This document shows, one piece after another, positions 28,558 to 48,211 of a DNA stretch of 64,000 bases (the stretch's first letter is position 1; every line of letters starts with the position of its first letter). The stretch covers positions 2,899,501 through 2,963,500 of the forward strand of contig NZ_JAIZBG010000001.1 in the NCBI RefSeq assembly GCF_022267325.1. Reading direction: 5' to 3'. The position numbers were made by a program, and so were the translations under genes. The stretch comes from Leptospira sanjuanensis (GTDB lineage Bacteria; Spirochaetota; Leptospiria; Leptospirales; Leptospiraceae). The notes beneath the pieces are model-generated. The model was not told where the DNA came from. It saw nothing but the letters and a program-made list of their open reading frames with translations, and ran no database searches.

Positions 28558-29403
28558 TTAAAAACGAATCGTGATTCCTCCCGATACTTCCTTATGTTGG
28601 AAGGAAACGCTGAAAGAAGGAACAACGTTTCTGAATTCTTGACGGTAACCCAAAAACGCATCGAGCAATAAAACGAAAACGAACGCTGAAACATACATTT
28701 GTCTATCTTGAAAATAACGGTCCCTCTCCATCACCGTTCCATCCGAAAGAACGACTTTCTGAGAATTTGAATAGGTAGAATTCGCAAAGGCCACGTTGAT
28801 CAGGTTATTATCATTCAGCGCGATAGCGATCAACATCTGAGAAGAGGGAGGAAGATCCGCCTCTTGCCCCGGAGTCGGTGCTTTGAGATATACGTAACTT
28901 TTATAAGCGAGAAAGAGTTCCGCCGCCATCAAAAAGAAACCTACCCCTTTCCAAGAATACGAATCGGAACGAACCAAACGAGACCAACCGGGAATCAGAC
29001 CTTCGGCAACGACGGCGGCCTTCGACTTTTGTTTGGGTTCGGACGGACTCGCCGATTCTTCGTTCGGATTCGGTGAAAGCGGATTTACGAGTTCTTCTTT
29101 TTCTTTCGGATTTTCGTTTTTCGTTTTTTGGAAAGAATTTTTTGACTTATCTTGATTCGAAACAACGGGCGAGTTTTTTTCCGGAATCGAATCCGAAAAA
29201 TGAACCTTCTGCACTTCTTGCAGGGAGAATCGTTCGATTTTCCCGTCTTTATAACGAACTTCAAATCCCGAAGAGATGATTTTTACGTTCACATTCTCGA
29301 TCTTTCTGCCGTTTTTAAGCAAAACCGACTTCGCATTCAGCGTAAAGATAGGAACAAAAAAGGGGATCAGGATCAGAAAAAAAATCAGGAATCGATTCAA
29401 CAT
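28558..29403 (-). CDS. exported membrane protein with N-terminal KNG-type beta domain
   Basis: A 281-residue protein with a signal segment (FLIFFLILIPFFVPIFTLNA). Residues about 25-72 form a small beta unit, SVLLKNGRKIENVNVKII, EVRYKDGKIERFSLQEVQ and KVHFSD. A Lys/Glu/Pro-rich linker follows to about residue 130. The C-terminal half has GLIPGWSRLVRSDSYSWKG, which in related proteins precedes membrane segments, then two or three hydrophobic helices (FFLMAAELFLAYKSYVYL, FVFVLLLDAFLGYRQEF). It diverges from an ECF sigma factor gene across 59 bp. A like beta unit ends the FecR-like protein there, which hints at a shared envelope pathway. Confidence 0.72.
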   Translation of the reverse strand: MLNRFLIFFLILIPFFVPIFTLNAKSVLLKNGRKIENVNVKIISSGFEVRYKDGKIERFSLQEVQKVHFSDSIPEKNSPVVSNQDKSKNSFQKTKNENPKEKEELVNPLSPNPNEESASPSEPKQKSKAAVVAEGLIPGWSRLVRSDSYSWKGVGFFLMAAELFLAYKSYVYLKAPTPGQEADLPPSSQMLIAIALNDNNLINVAFANSTYSNSQKVVLSDGTVMERDRYFQDRQMYVSAFVFVLLLDAFLGYRQEFRNVVPSFSVSFQHKEVSGGITIRF

Positions 29404-29462
29404 TTTATTTTTTTCCGATTTCGTTGGCGCTTTTCAAAAGGTCAACTCGTTAATAAAAATAG

Positions 29463-30005
29463 ATGAGCCGAAGTTTCGAAGAGCAAACTTTTGATTTCGA
29501 CGGATTGTATTCGAGAAATTACGAAATAATTTATAGATTCATTATAAGCAAAGGAGCATCCGTTGAAGAAGCCGAAGAAGTTTGCCAAGAAACCTTTATC
29601 AAGGTACTGCGTTATTGGGGGAATTACGACCCCGAAAAAGGAAATGAAACCTCCTGGATACTGACGATCGCGAAGAATCATTTCTTGGACTCGGTTAAAA
29701 AGAAGAATACGGTTCAAAATAAGGAAATCGATAATTCGCAGTTGTATTTGGAAGCGATCGCAACTACGGAAAAAAAATCGGAAGAAGAAGACGAACAATT
29801 GGATCTTCTTCGAAAAGAGATCGAACAATTACCGGAATTGGAAAGGAAAATCATCCGATTTCGGTTTATGCAGAAATGCACGATTCAGGAAACGGCAAAC
29901 TCATTGGGAATATCGGTGCGTACGGTAAATCGCAAGACTTACGCTTCGTTACAAGTATTAAGATTGAAACTGCAACGCGCAGATTTCGCTTTTGAAGGTG
30001 ATTAG
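29463..30005 (+). CDS. ECF-type RNA polymerase sigma factor
   Basis: A 180-residue sigma-70 family protein with region 2 ([55 protein letters not shown]) and region 4 ([20 protein letters not shown], then [20 protein letters not shown]). The acidic linker between them is longer than usual. It should direct transcription of a small regulon. The next gene, starting 10 nt after its stop, encodes a membrane protein with a FecR-like part, so the pair probably forms a signalling unit. Self-regulation through the 59-bp divergent gap is likely but no promoter motif is certain. Confidence 0.92.
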   Translation: MSRSFEEQTFDFDGLYSRNYEIIYRFIISKGASVEEAEEVCQETFIKVLRYWGNYDPEKGNETSWILTIAKNHFLDSVKKKNTVQNKEIDNSQLYLEAIATTEKKSEEEDEQLDLLRKEIEQLPELERKIIRFRFMQKCTIQETANSLGISVRTVNRKTYASLQVLRLKLQRADFAFEGD

Positions 30006-30015
30006 GAGAAATATC

Positions 30016-31086
30016 ATGTCAACGAATCAAAATCAAAGCCGAAGAACCCAAATGCAGCGCGCGTTGGCAAACGAAATGACAAGAAAAGAGCTCTTGGAAT
30101 TTTTAAACGATCCCCGATCCAAAAAAGAATTCTTCGAGTTGATGAAATTAAAAAATAAAATCGGATCACTCGAACCGAACTCAGGGAAAGAGGAAAACGT
30201 TTCCTCAATCAGGAATTTTCAATTCTCTGAATATTCTAAAAATGGAATATTGGCCGCCGCGTGCCTGTTTTTACTCGGAATTCTCGGGTTCTACTTTCTC
30301 TTTTTCTTCCGTGAGGAAACGCGCTTTGAAACCGTAAAATCCGTTACAACCGGCTCCTGCGAGATGAAAAACGAAAAACGTTCCCTTCTTCTCAAATCCG
30401 GAAAAGAATCCTTATGCGATTACAAGATCGAGGGAGAATTGGGTTTGGTCGTCCGTCTTCTTCCAGACTCGGAATTCAAAATTTTTTCGGGAGAATCCGA
30501 AATCGATCTGGAACTAAATTCAGGAATTGTAATATTTACGACATATAAGAAAAATCCTTCCTTAAAAGTTACCGCCCGGGTTCATTCCCTATATTCCGAG
30601 TTGTTAGGAACGACACTCGTATTAACCGCAAAACGCAACCAGGAAAAAGATAGAATCCTCGTTCTGGAAGGCGCGGTTCGAGCTCGCGGAATCGAGCAGA
30701 AACTCAAAATCACCGCGGATATCTATGCCGAGTATTCCGTCTTCGAAAAAGAAAAAGCCGGATCGTCTTCGGAGATTCGAATCGAGGTCGAAAAAATTCA
30801 ATCGATCGAACTCGATCGATACAAAAAACTTTCGCAGGATTCCCGGAAAACGGTAAACGGAGACGAGACGAATCATAACCGCGAAACGATGACCTTAGTT
30901 CAGAAAGAATTCTCCGGTAAAAATCCGTCGTCCGAACCCGTATACAAAATCGTCTTAAAGGATAAAAAGGCGTATTTAGGCACCTTGGAAGAAGAGGAAA
31001 AAATTTATGTTCTAACCGACTCGAAAGGAAACGTAACGAGAATCGACAAAACCGAGGTGTTGGAGTTGGAACTGTTTCATGAATGA
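30016..31086 (+). CDS. FecR-like membrane protein, candidate anti-sigma factor
   Basis: From the ATG at 30016, with an AGGAGA site 6 nt before it, the protein has 356 residues. Residues 1-75 are cytoplasmic and charged (TRKELLEFLNDPRSKKEFFE), with a single membrane helix at about 78-98 (GILAAACLFLLGILGFYFLF). The periplasmic part has a FecR-type beta domain: LGLVVRLLPDSEFKIFSGES, DLELNSGIVIFTTY, ARVHSLYSELLGTTLVLTA and ILVLEGAVRARG. The last 45 residues form a small unit, YKIVLKDKKAYLGTLEEEEK with ITRIDKTEV-like ending. The topology is that of anti-sigma regulators; the cytoplasmic helix could hold the adjacent sigma factor. Confidence 0.82.
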   Translation: MSTNQNQSRRTQMQRALANEMTRKELLEFLNDPRSKKEFFELMKLKNKIGSLEPNSGKEENVSSIRNFQFSEYSKNGILAAACLFLLGILGFYFLFFFREETRFETVKSVTTGSCEMKNEKRSLLLKSGKESLCDYKIEGELGLVVRLLPDSEFKIFSGESEIDLELNSGIVIFTTYKKNPSLKVTARVHSLYSELLGTTLVLTAKRNQEKDRILVLEGAVRARGIEQKLKITADIYAEYSVFEKEKAGSSSEIRIEVEKIQSIELDRYKKLSQDSRKTVNGDETNHNRETMTLVQKEFSGKNPSSEPVYKIVLKDKKAYLGTLEEEEKIYVLTDSKGNVTRIDKTEVLELELFHE

Positions 31087-31207
31087 GGCGTTCCGTGATA
31101 CCATTTTATATTCTGATCTTCACTGGCTTATAAAGTAAGAAGCTTTTTACTCGAACATCGATTATCCTATCCGCATCTTTCAACGGGATCGTTCACGGAG
31201 ATCGGAT

Positions 31208-31624
31208 ATGAATATGACGGAAAATCAACTCAAGAGTTTAATCGCTTCATTTGACATCATCAACTTGGATCGAATTAAATTCGCCGAATTGTTTTTCTTT
31301 TATCTGAAAGAAAATAACTCGAAATACGAGGATATATTCAGCAGACTTCAGCTCGAAGAAGTTCGATCCTTTATGAACTCGGCGAGAAATATCGTCCTTT
31401 CCAGTTCCCAACAAATACAATTCGAGAAGGCGATTCATTCTTTCGGAATGGAATGTATTAAAATCTGCAACCGAGCGGAAGAGCTTCCTCTTTTGGAAAA
31501 AGCTTGGATCTTTGCGCTTGAGGAATGGCTCGGGCCTTGGTATACGCACGAAGTCGAGGACAGTTGGGAAGAAGTTTTTAAGGCGATCTACGCAGCTTCG
31601 GCGGAAACTCTCCAGTGGAGCTGA
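31208..31624 (+). CDS. probable single-domain globin
   Basis: A 138-residue protein of classic globin length. FAELFFFYLKENNSKYEDIF (residues 25-44) aligns with helices B-C of bacterial haemoglobins, with the LF..x(4)..P..x..LF spacing kept. His77 in KAIHSFGMECIKI falls where the proximal F8 His is expected. The last helices, AWIFALEEWLGPWYTHEVED and SWEEVFKAIYAA, match the G-H region of flavohaemoglobin-type globins. The B10 position would be Phe30, not the usual Tyr. This assignment is by eye, so moderate. It follows the sigma/FecR pair by 121 bp and could be a haem-based sensor or gas-binding protein. Confidence 0.6.
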   Translation: MNMTENQLKSLIASFDIINLDRIKFAELFFFYLKENNSKYEDIFSRLQLEEVRSFMNSARNIVLSSSQQIQFEKAIHSFGMECIKICNRAEELPLLEKAWIFALEEWLGPWYTHEVEDSWEEVFKAIYAASAETLQWS

Positions 31625-31657
31625 GCGAAACGTTCATCGCGGCAAAATTTTAAAATA

Positions 31658-32050
31658 TTATAATTTTCTACTGATAACGGGAATACTGATCGGAGGGTTG
31701 GTCGCTTTGCAAACGAACGTCGAAAGTCCGGTAGAGATCAGGGATACGAAGAAGATCTGATCCGCGCATTCGTCCACCGCATCTTTCTGATACATTTTCT
31801 TTTCGTCGATCCCGATACCGTCGGGAATCAAGACGGTGAGCGTCAATCCGGCCGCGGCGTTCGAACGAACCGGCTCCGGTTCGCCCAAAGCCATAAAGTA
31901 AACGATTCGACTTAAGAGAAGTCGATCGTTGATGATTTCTTTCGCTTCCGCTCCGGTGACAAGACTGGGATTCACGTTCAAATAGGCGCAGCTGAACGTT
32001 AGAAACAAAACGAACGATAAAAACCGATCGATCCGAATACGAACCATCAT
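31658..32050 (-). CDS. small lipoprotein of a Leptospira-type family
   Basis: The ATG at 32050 (130 residues) is preferred over a GTG two codons upstream. RIRIDRFLSFVLFLTFSC is a signal with lipobox TFSC. The mature part reads NVNPSLVTGAEAKEIINDRL, LLSRIVYFMALGEPEPVRSN, DECADQIFFVSLISTG and ends hydrophobic (FVCKATNPPISIPVI). Short lipoproteins of this sort, with a GAEAKE block and a paired cysteine, recur in the genus as I recall, but the function is unknown. It converges on the globin gene with a 33-bp gap. Confidence 0.7.
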   Translation of the reverse strand: MMVRIRIDRFLSFVLFLTFSCAYLNVNPSLVTGAEAKEIINDRLLLSRIVYFMALGEPEPVRSNAAAGLTLTVLIPDGIGIDEKKMYQKDAVDECADQIFFVSLISTGLSTFVCKATNPPISIPVISRKL

Positions 32051-32151
32051 AACCACAACCCCGCGGATAAAATCGAGATTCGACCTTTTAGCTTCTCGTT
32101 TAAAAAGACAAAGTCAAACGATTTTCGGATCGGCCATTTGCCGGACTCGGA

Positions 32152-32631
32152 TTAGTATTTCGGCCAGTCGATCTCGTCGTCTTTGAAGAGCGGGCTAAAT
32201 CCGAAAAAGATCAGTTCGTTTTCTTCGAACTGAAAAATCGCGTTGAGTTTATCGGAGAACGCGGTCACTCCGTGGACATGATCCTCGTCGTGGTCATGAT
32301 CATCGTGATCGTGTTCCTCATCGTCCTCTTCGAAATCGTCGATCCCGTTTTTACTCAGGAGTTCGCGGATGGTTTCGATCGATTCTCCGATGATCGGTTT
32401 TCCGAATAAACGGATGGAAGGATTGGAAATCGTGATCGAATACAAACGATCGCCTTCGTCCTTATCGAATTCGTATTCCGATTCCTGAGAAAAATATTCG
32501 AACCCGGTCGAGAGAGAACCTTCGTAATCATAGTCGTAGATTTCGTCGGGCTCTCCCAACTTCGACGTTACGTCTTCCTTGGACATTCCAAAATAAAGAC
32601 CGTTTAATCCTTTGCCGATTTCGATGTTCAC
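32152..32631 (-). CDS. cytoplasmic protein with His/Asp-rich insert
   Basis: A 159-residue protein without a signal peptide. It opens [20 protein letters not shown] and GEPDEI, a GMs.eeV...lG.P pattern as in small proteins with an SmpA/OmlA-like fold. Residues 101-121 are a run of Asp, Glu and His with eight His in fourteen residues ([15 protein letters not shown]), a likely metal-binding loop inside an otherwise folded domain; strands on both sides ([32 protein letters not shown]) continue the domain. Possible zinc, nickel or copper binding is inference. It might also be an immunity-type protein. It follows a lipoprotein gene on the same strand. Confidence 0.65.
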   Translation of the reverse strand: MNIEIGKGLNGLYFGMSKEDVTSKLGEPDEIYDYDYEGSLSTGFEYFSQESEYEFDKDEGDRLYSITISNPSIRLFGKPIIGESIETIRELLSKNGIDDFEEDDEEHDHDDHDHDEDHVHGVTAFSDKLNAIFQFEENELIFFGFSPLFKDDEIDWPKY

Positions 32632-32722
32632 GATTCCTCCCGCGAGTTTTAGACTCTTTTCGATTTTTCGAATATACGATTAAAAACACAGGCTCTTTGA
32701 GAGGCAGAAGGCTGACAACCTC

Positions 32723-33643
32723 TTAAAACAAAGAGTCTTCGGTAAGTTTGAGTTTTTTCCTCAAATCCCGGAATTCGTTCTTGTTTCGATTCCAATAATC
32801 GCTCTGGATGCTCGCGTCCAACACCGCATAGGTAGTCATTAAATGTCCGTTGAAATCCAAAAAGGTTTCCTCCCATGCGAGAATTTTAAACGGAAATGAA
32901 GAATCCGTTCTGATCTTCAGAGTCCTTTCCTCTTCCGGATACCAGATCGTATAGATAAAATCGTTTTCCTGGTTCTGCTTCGTAACGACCGCTTTGAGTG
33001 GTTTTAATTCCTTATGATTGAGTCGTACGTGAAATAACCCGGGTATCAACGTGACTTCTCCGGTAGGTACGGACTCCGGATCCAAACGGATTCGGTTCCA
33101 GAGTTCGTCTTCGAGAATTTCGATTTTTAAAAAGAACTTCGTATCCCCTTCCGACTCGAAATAAGAATACGATTCGATTCTGAATTGATCCTTATCTAAA
33201 TTCAATTGTGCGAATGCGTTTCCGCACCATTCCTGAGAGGACATGGACTCCTTCAACGTATGCGGATATTTGTCCGCTTCCAACGGCGTAAAAACGGAAA
33301 GGGTCATCGAATACGCGTAAATCCCCGTCACGAAATTCTTTACGAAGTTGAGCTTTAATACTTTGGCGCGATCGTTTTCGGCGAGTTCGGGTTGATCGAG
33401 TTTGACTTGTTTCGTTTTGGAGAAGTCTTCCGTAACGAACACAAGAATCGCCTTGCCCGCATGATTTTCTCCGTAACGAACCTGGCTCAGATTGTAAGTC
33501 GAAATCTCGGCGGTTCCCGCTTCCCAATACGAACGGAAGCGCTCCCGCGGATCGGTAGGAGTCGCGATTGCGGACGGTGGAACGGATTCTTTACAATAGG
33601 GTAAAAATCCGATGAGAATCCAAAGTAGAATGAGCCGCTTCAT
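32723..33643 (-). CDS. lipoprotein of unknown function
   Basis: Read from the ATG at 33643 (306 residues), the start that gives a signal sequence: KRLILLWILIGFLPYC with lipobox LPYC. The mature sequence resembles other exported proteins in having few motifs: FRSYWEAGTAEISTYNLSQV, AILVFVTEDFSKTKQVKLDQ, ESMSSQEWCGNAFAQL and GLFHVRLNHKELKPLKA, with YTIWYPEEERTLKIRTD later. The QVRYGENHAGKAILVFVTED segment recurs in Leptospira and Bacteroidetes lipoproteins as far as I recall; no activity is known. An upstream extension to 33697 overlaps repeats and is not used. Confidence 0.75.
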   Translation of the reverse strand: MKRLILLWILIGFLPYCKESVPPSAIATPTDPRERFRSYWEAGTAEISTYNLSQVRYGENHAGKAILVFVTEDFSKTKQVKLDQPELAENDRAKVLKLNFVKNFVTGIYAYSMTLSVFTPLEADKYPHTLKESMSSQEWCGNAFAQLNLDKDQFRIESYSYFESEGDTKFFLKIEILEDELWNRIRLDPESVPTGEVTLIPGLFHVRLNHKELKPLKAVVTKQNQENDFIYTIWYPEEERTLKIRTDSSFPFKILAWEETFLDFNGHLMTTYAVLDASIQSDYWNRNKNEFRDLRKKLKLTEDSLF

Positions 33644-33707
33644 GGATTTTTTGAGTTTATCCGAAAGAAGCGACTCTTCAAGAACTTTCGGACGCACTGG
33701 GGGATTT

Positions 33708-33865
33708 GTAGGAGTTCCTACGGTGATTGTGAGTGAGGATTTTAGTTTACAAAAGTTGAATTTTCTGTTAGAGGAAAATTTGTCGAGGGTTCCCGCAAGC
33801 CCGCCACCTCCACCCTAACTCGGGTGGGGGCTTTTTCGTATTACGACAGATTTGTAGGAACTACA
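33708..33865. repeat. two GTAGGAACTC-type motifs and a hairpin
   Basis: GTAGGAGTTCCTAC (33708-33721) has perfect 6-bp arms, and GTAGGAACTACA occurs at 33854-33865. Between them a CCTCCACCC/GGGTGGGGG stem-loop (33807-33830) is followed by CTTTTT and would terminate plus-strand transcription, although no plus-strand gene precedes it. I see no gene in 33644-34078. Confidence 0.6.
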
Positions 33866-33894
33866 ACAAAATCGCCTCTCACAATTCGCGCCAA

Positions 33895-34078
33895 CGATCG
33901 GAGCGATGCCGAAGGCAGCCGCTTGCGGCCGTAGCGAACGCGTAGTCGCGGAAGAGCGTGGTCCTTTTGACCGAAGGTCAAAAGGAGGCGCCCAAATGGA
34001 TCGCTCTCTTTCCCGACGTCGTCGGGAGCCAACGCTGTCGCTTCGCGGCGTTTGGCTATTTCGCTCGCTATGGATCGC
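33895..34078. repeat. GC-rich palindromic element (REP-like), copy 2
   Basis: The stretch contains a perfect hairpin CCTTTTGACC-GAA-GGTCAAAAGG (33963-33985), a CCCGAC/GTCGGG hairpin (34012-34026), and a repeated ATGGATCGCTC. It shares GATCGGAGCG, a CGTCGGGAGCC arm and GAGGCGCCC with the element at 21130-21240. It ends directly at the nuoN stop and may form the 3' end of the nuo message. Confidence 0.6.
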
Positions 34079-39187
<5,109 letters not shown>

Positions 39188-39198
39188 TCTTCCTATTC

Positions 39199-39515
39199 CT
39201 ACCATTTCATCAGATTCATTTCGTCCACATAGCTCGTCTTTTTAAGCCTATGAATCGCGATCACGATCGCGAGTCCGATCGCGGCTTCCGCGGCCGCAAT
39301 CGCCATTACGAAAAAGACGACCACTTCTCCGTCGACTTGGTGAAGCGCCTTTGAGAAAGTCACGAATACGAGGTTCACGGAGTTCAAGATCAACTCCACC
39401 GACATAAAGATCAAAACCGCGCTTCTTCGCACCATCACTCCCGCGACTCCGATCGTGAAGATGATCATCGCAAGAATCAGAAAGTAGTGCATCGGAATTC
39501 CGGAAATCCAAAGAC

Positions 39516-39519
<4 letters not shown>
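39199..39519 (-). CDS. nuoK: NADH-quinone oxidoreductase subunit K
   Basis: A 106-residue, three-helix subunit. [20 protein letters not shown], the [20 protein letters not shown] helix with its conserved Glu, and the [20 protein letters not shown] helix are the NuoK signatures. The ATG overlaps the nuoJ stop by 4 nt. It contributes glutamates of the membrane proton path. Confidence 0.95.
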
Positions 39520-40235
<716 letters not shown>

Positions 40236-40247
40236 ATTCTTAGTTTC

Positions 40248-42619
<2,372 letters not shown>

Positions 42620-42633
42620 AAGGAGTTCCTTTG

Positions 42634-43112
42634 TCAGTTCAGGCCGCTTAGAATCTGATCTACTTTTTCGGGTGTCAGCTGTTCGTAAAAATCGTCGTTG
42701 ATCTGGACCATCGGAGCGTAACCGCAAGCGCCCAAACATTCCACTTCTTCCAACGTGAATTTTTGATCCGGTGTGGTTTGTCCGAGATGAATCCCGAGTC
42801 GATCGCAGAGATGTTTTTCGATCGTATCGTTTCCCTGCAGATAACAGCTCGAGGTTCCGCAGATTTGGATATGATATTTGCCGACCGGTTTCTTATTGTA
42901 AAGAGTATAAAACGTCGCGACCCCGTAGACTTGCGCGAGAGAAATCGGATCTCCGAGACGGTCCGCGATGTAGTTCATTCCTTCCTGGTCCACAAAACCG
43001 TGTTCTCTCTGTAAAATATACAAACAAGGGAGAATCAGGGAACGTTTGTCCGGAAATACTTCCAGCATCTTTTGGAATCTTTTTTCGGATTCTTCACTGA
43101 ACTTGTAACTCA

Positions 43113-43113
<1 letters not shown>
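42634..43113 (-). CDS. nuoE: NADH-quinone oxidoreductase subunit E
   Basis: A 159-residue protein beginning at MSYKFSEES, the ATG that overlaps the nuoD stop (TGATG). [20 protein letters not shown] and [17 protein letters not shown] are family marks. The N1a 2Fe-2S cluster ligands are in [10 protein letters not shown] and [11 protein letters not shown]. Together with NuoF it forms the NADH-oxidising module. The longer open frame to 43224 lies inside nuoD and is not used. Confidence 0.95.
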
Positions 43114-44330
<1,217 letters not shown>

Positions 44331-44331
44331 T

Positions 44332-44861
<530 letters not shown>

Positions 44862-44865
<4 letters not shown>

Positions 44866-45412
44866 CGTACAACCAGGGGTTTATTTCTTTCGTTCAATTC
44901 CTGGATTTTCTGCATCACTTCCTGACGTCTTGCTTCCAGCCCCTGGGTTTTCAGTTTTGCCTGTAATTTCAAGAGAGCGTCTAAGATCGCTTCGGGTCTA
45001 GGAGGACAACCGGGAACATAAACGTCCACGGGAAGAATCCGATCCACGCCTTGCAAAACTCCGTAGGTGTTGAACATTCCTCCGGAAGAAGCGCAGGCCC
45101 CGACGCTGATGACGAACTTAGGCTCCGCCATCTGATCGTAGATCTGACGAAGAACGGGAGCCATCTTGTACGTGATCGTACCGAGAACCAAAATCATATC
45201 CGCCTGACGCGGAGAAAAAGAAGGACGTTCCGCTCCGAAACGGGCGATGTCGTAATCGGAACAAGCGGTGCTCATATATTCGATTCCGCAGCACGCGGTC
45301 GCGAACGGATAAGGCCAAAGAGAATAACTTCTCCCCCATTGGATCACGGACTCGATGCTTCCGAGTTGAACCATATCTCCCAGGGCTTGGCCCGGGGCTT
45401 TACTCAAGTCAC

Positions 45413-45422
<10 letters not shown>
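44862..45422 (-). CDS. nuoB: NADH-quinone oxidoreductase subunit B
   Basis: A 186-residue protein carrying the terminal N2 4Fe-4S cluster. Its ligands are in [34 protein letters not shown] and [12 protein letters not shown]. It begins 10 nt inside the end of nuoA. The C-terminal ~25 residues form a charged helix ([20 protein letters not shown]). Confidence 0.97.
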
Positions 45423-45793
<371 letters not shown>

Positions 45794-46052
45794 TACTATT
45801 AGACTCCCGTTTGCATATAGCCTGTCAACGCAAATTCAAAAGGAAATGCCCTATGCTTTCCCCGTTTCCGAACGAAGAGAATTTCACACCGAAAAAGAAA
45901 TCTACGTTCACACAGGTCCAAGCGGAAAATAAAAATATCCTAAATTAGAATTTTGCATAGAACGCCCGAATCTGCCGAATAGTTTGGCAAAAAACGGATG
46001 GACAAATGGGTTGAGTGACGACTGGTAGTAATGGAACGAAAGGGAAAACGAT

Positions 46053-46685
<633 letters not shown>

Positions 46686-46697
46686 AAGGAGAAAAAC

Positions 46698-47162
46698 ATG
46701 GCTAAGGTAGTATTGTCCAGTTTTGCCGAATTAGAAGCCTATACCGGAAAGGAAATCGGGGTTTCCGAGTATCACACGGTGACGCAGGAGCAGGTGAATA
46801 AGTTCGCCGACGCGACCCTGGATCATCAGTGGATTCACACGGACCCGGATAGAGCCGCTAAGGAATCTCCGTTCGGAGGAACGATCGCTCACGGATATCT
46901 TACCTTGTCCATGGCCCCCTACCTCTTATCTCAAATATTAGAATTAAAGAATATTAAGATGGGGATCAATTACGGGATGGAAAAACTTCGGTTTTTAGAG
47001 CCCGTAAAAGTAGGAAGCAAGTTGAGAATTAGAGCGGAGCTAGTCGAGCTGAAAGACCTGAGAGGTACGGCGCGAATGACTCTGAAGATGACTTTTGAAA
47101 CCGAAGGATCCACGAAAGCCGCCGCGGTAGGAGAGGTAATCTATCTATATCAATTTGCCTGA
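46698..47162 (+). CDS. MaoC-type (R)-enoyl-CoA hydratase
   Basis: A 154-residue hot-dog-fold protein of usual length. The hydratase motif is [18 protein letters not shown], with the catalytic Asp and His, followed by [16 protein letters not shown] strong AAAGGAG site precedes the ATG. It should hydrate enoyl-CoA in fatty-acid metabolism. It is followed by a MarR-type regulator. Confidence 0.92.
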   Translation: MAKVVLSSFAELEAYTGKEIGVSEYHTVTQEQVNKFADATLDHQWIHTDPDRAAKESPFGGTIAHGYLTLSMAPYLLSQILELKNIKMGINYGMEKLRFLEPVKVGSKLRIRAELVELKDLRGTARMTLKMTFETEGSTKAAAVGEVIYLYQFA

Positions 47163-47194
47163 TAAGAAAAAAAATTTCTAAGATTAGGTAAAAT

Positions 47195-47650
<456 letters not shown>

Positions 47651-47656
47651 ACGGAC

Positions 47657-48085
47657 ATGTTTCTTATCGCCCAAATAACGTCCTGGACTTCCGGTTTGAT
47701 CCTTCTGATTCTATCCGGATTTCACTTTTACTGGATGTTGGGAGGAGCGTTGGGAAAAAATCGTGTAGTTCCGGAAATACAGGGGAAACCGGCCTTCCGA
47801 CCCGGAAGACTCGCCACCGCCGCGGTGGGAATCCTGTTGTTCCTGGCAGCCTTGTTACCGATCGGACTCAGAATGCAGTTTCCGCTCGGAATTTTACAAG
47901 AAGTATGTCGATATGGAACGGTCTTTTTGTCCTTCGTATTTTTGCTTCGAGCGATCGGAGATTTTCGATTGGTCGGCTTCTTTAAAAAAATCAAAGGCAC
48001 GACGTTCGCGCAAAACGATACGGCTTATTATTCTCCCCTTTGTCTTTTTCTTTCCCTTTTATTATACGTTTCTTCCGTATTCTGA
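47657..48085 (+). CDS. DUF3995-type membrane protein
   Basis: A 142-residue protein with four hydrophobic segments. [16 protein letters not shown] at the start, [20 protein letters not shown] and [23 protein letters not shown] sequence at about 98-120 are the DUF3995 pattern. The FHFYW and [13 protein letters not shown] segments are best conserved in this family. The function is unknown. It is probably co-transcribed with the MarR gene. Confidence 0.85.
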   Translation: MFLIAQITSWTSGLILLILSGFHFYWMLGGALGKNRVVPEIQGKPAFRPGRLATAAVGILLFLAALLPIGLRMQFPLGILQEVCRYGTVFLSFVFLLRAIGDFRLVGFFKKIKGTTFAQNDTAYYSPLCLFLSLLLYVSSVF

Positions 48086-48211
48086 AGTTAGCAATCACGA
48101 ACGGATCGTCCGCATTTTCTCCGGGAATCTTCCCTAAATCCACGCGGATTTTTCAGAAAGAATTTATTTTCCATTTGATAAAAACGAGGGTTTGGATTCC
48201 ATTCTCCTCTC

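Noticed and set aside
32045..32056. GTG start of the small lipoprotein
   Set aside because: ATG codons follow two codons later with a better position relative to the GGGG site and the signal peptide.
42620..42739. 40 extra N-terminal codons of nuoF
   Set aside because: They lie inside nuoE, and NuoF homologues begin near [11 protein letters not shown]; the ribosome site favours 42619.
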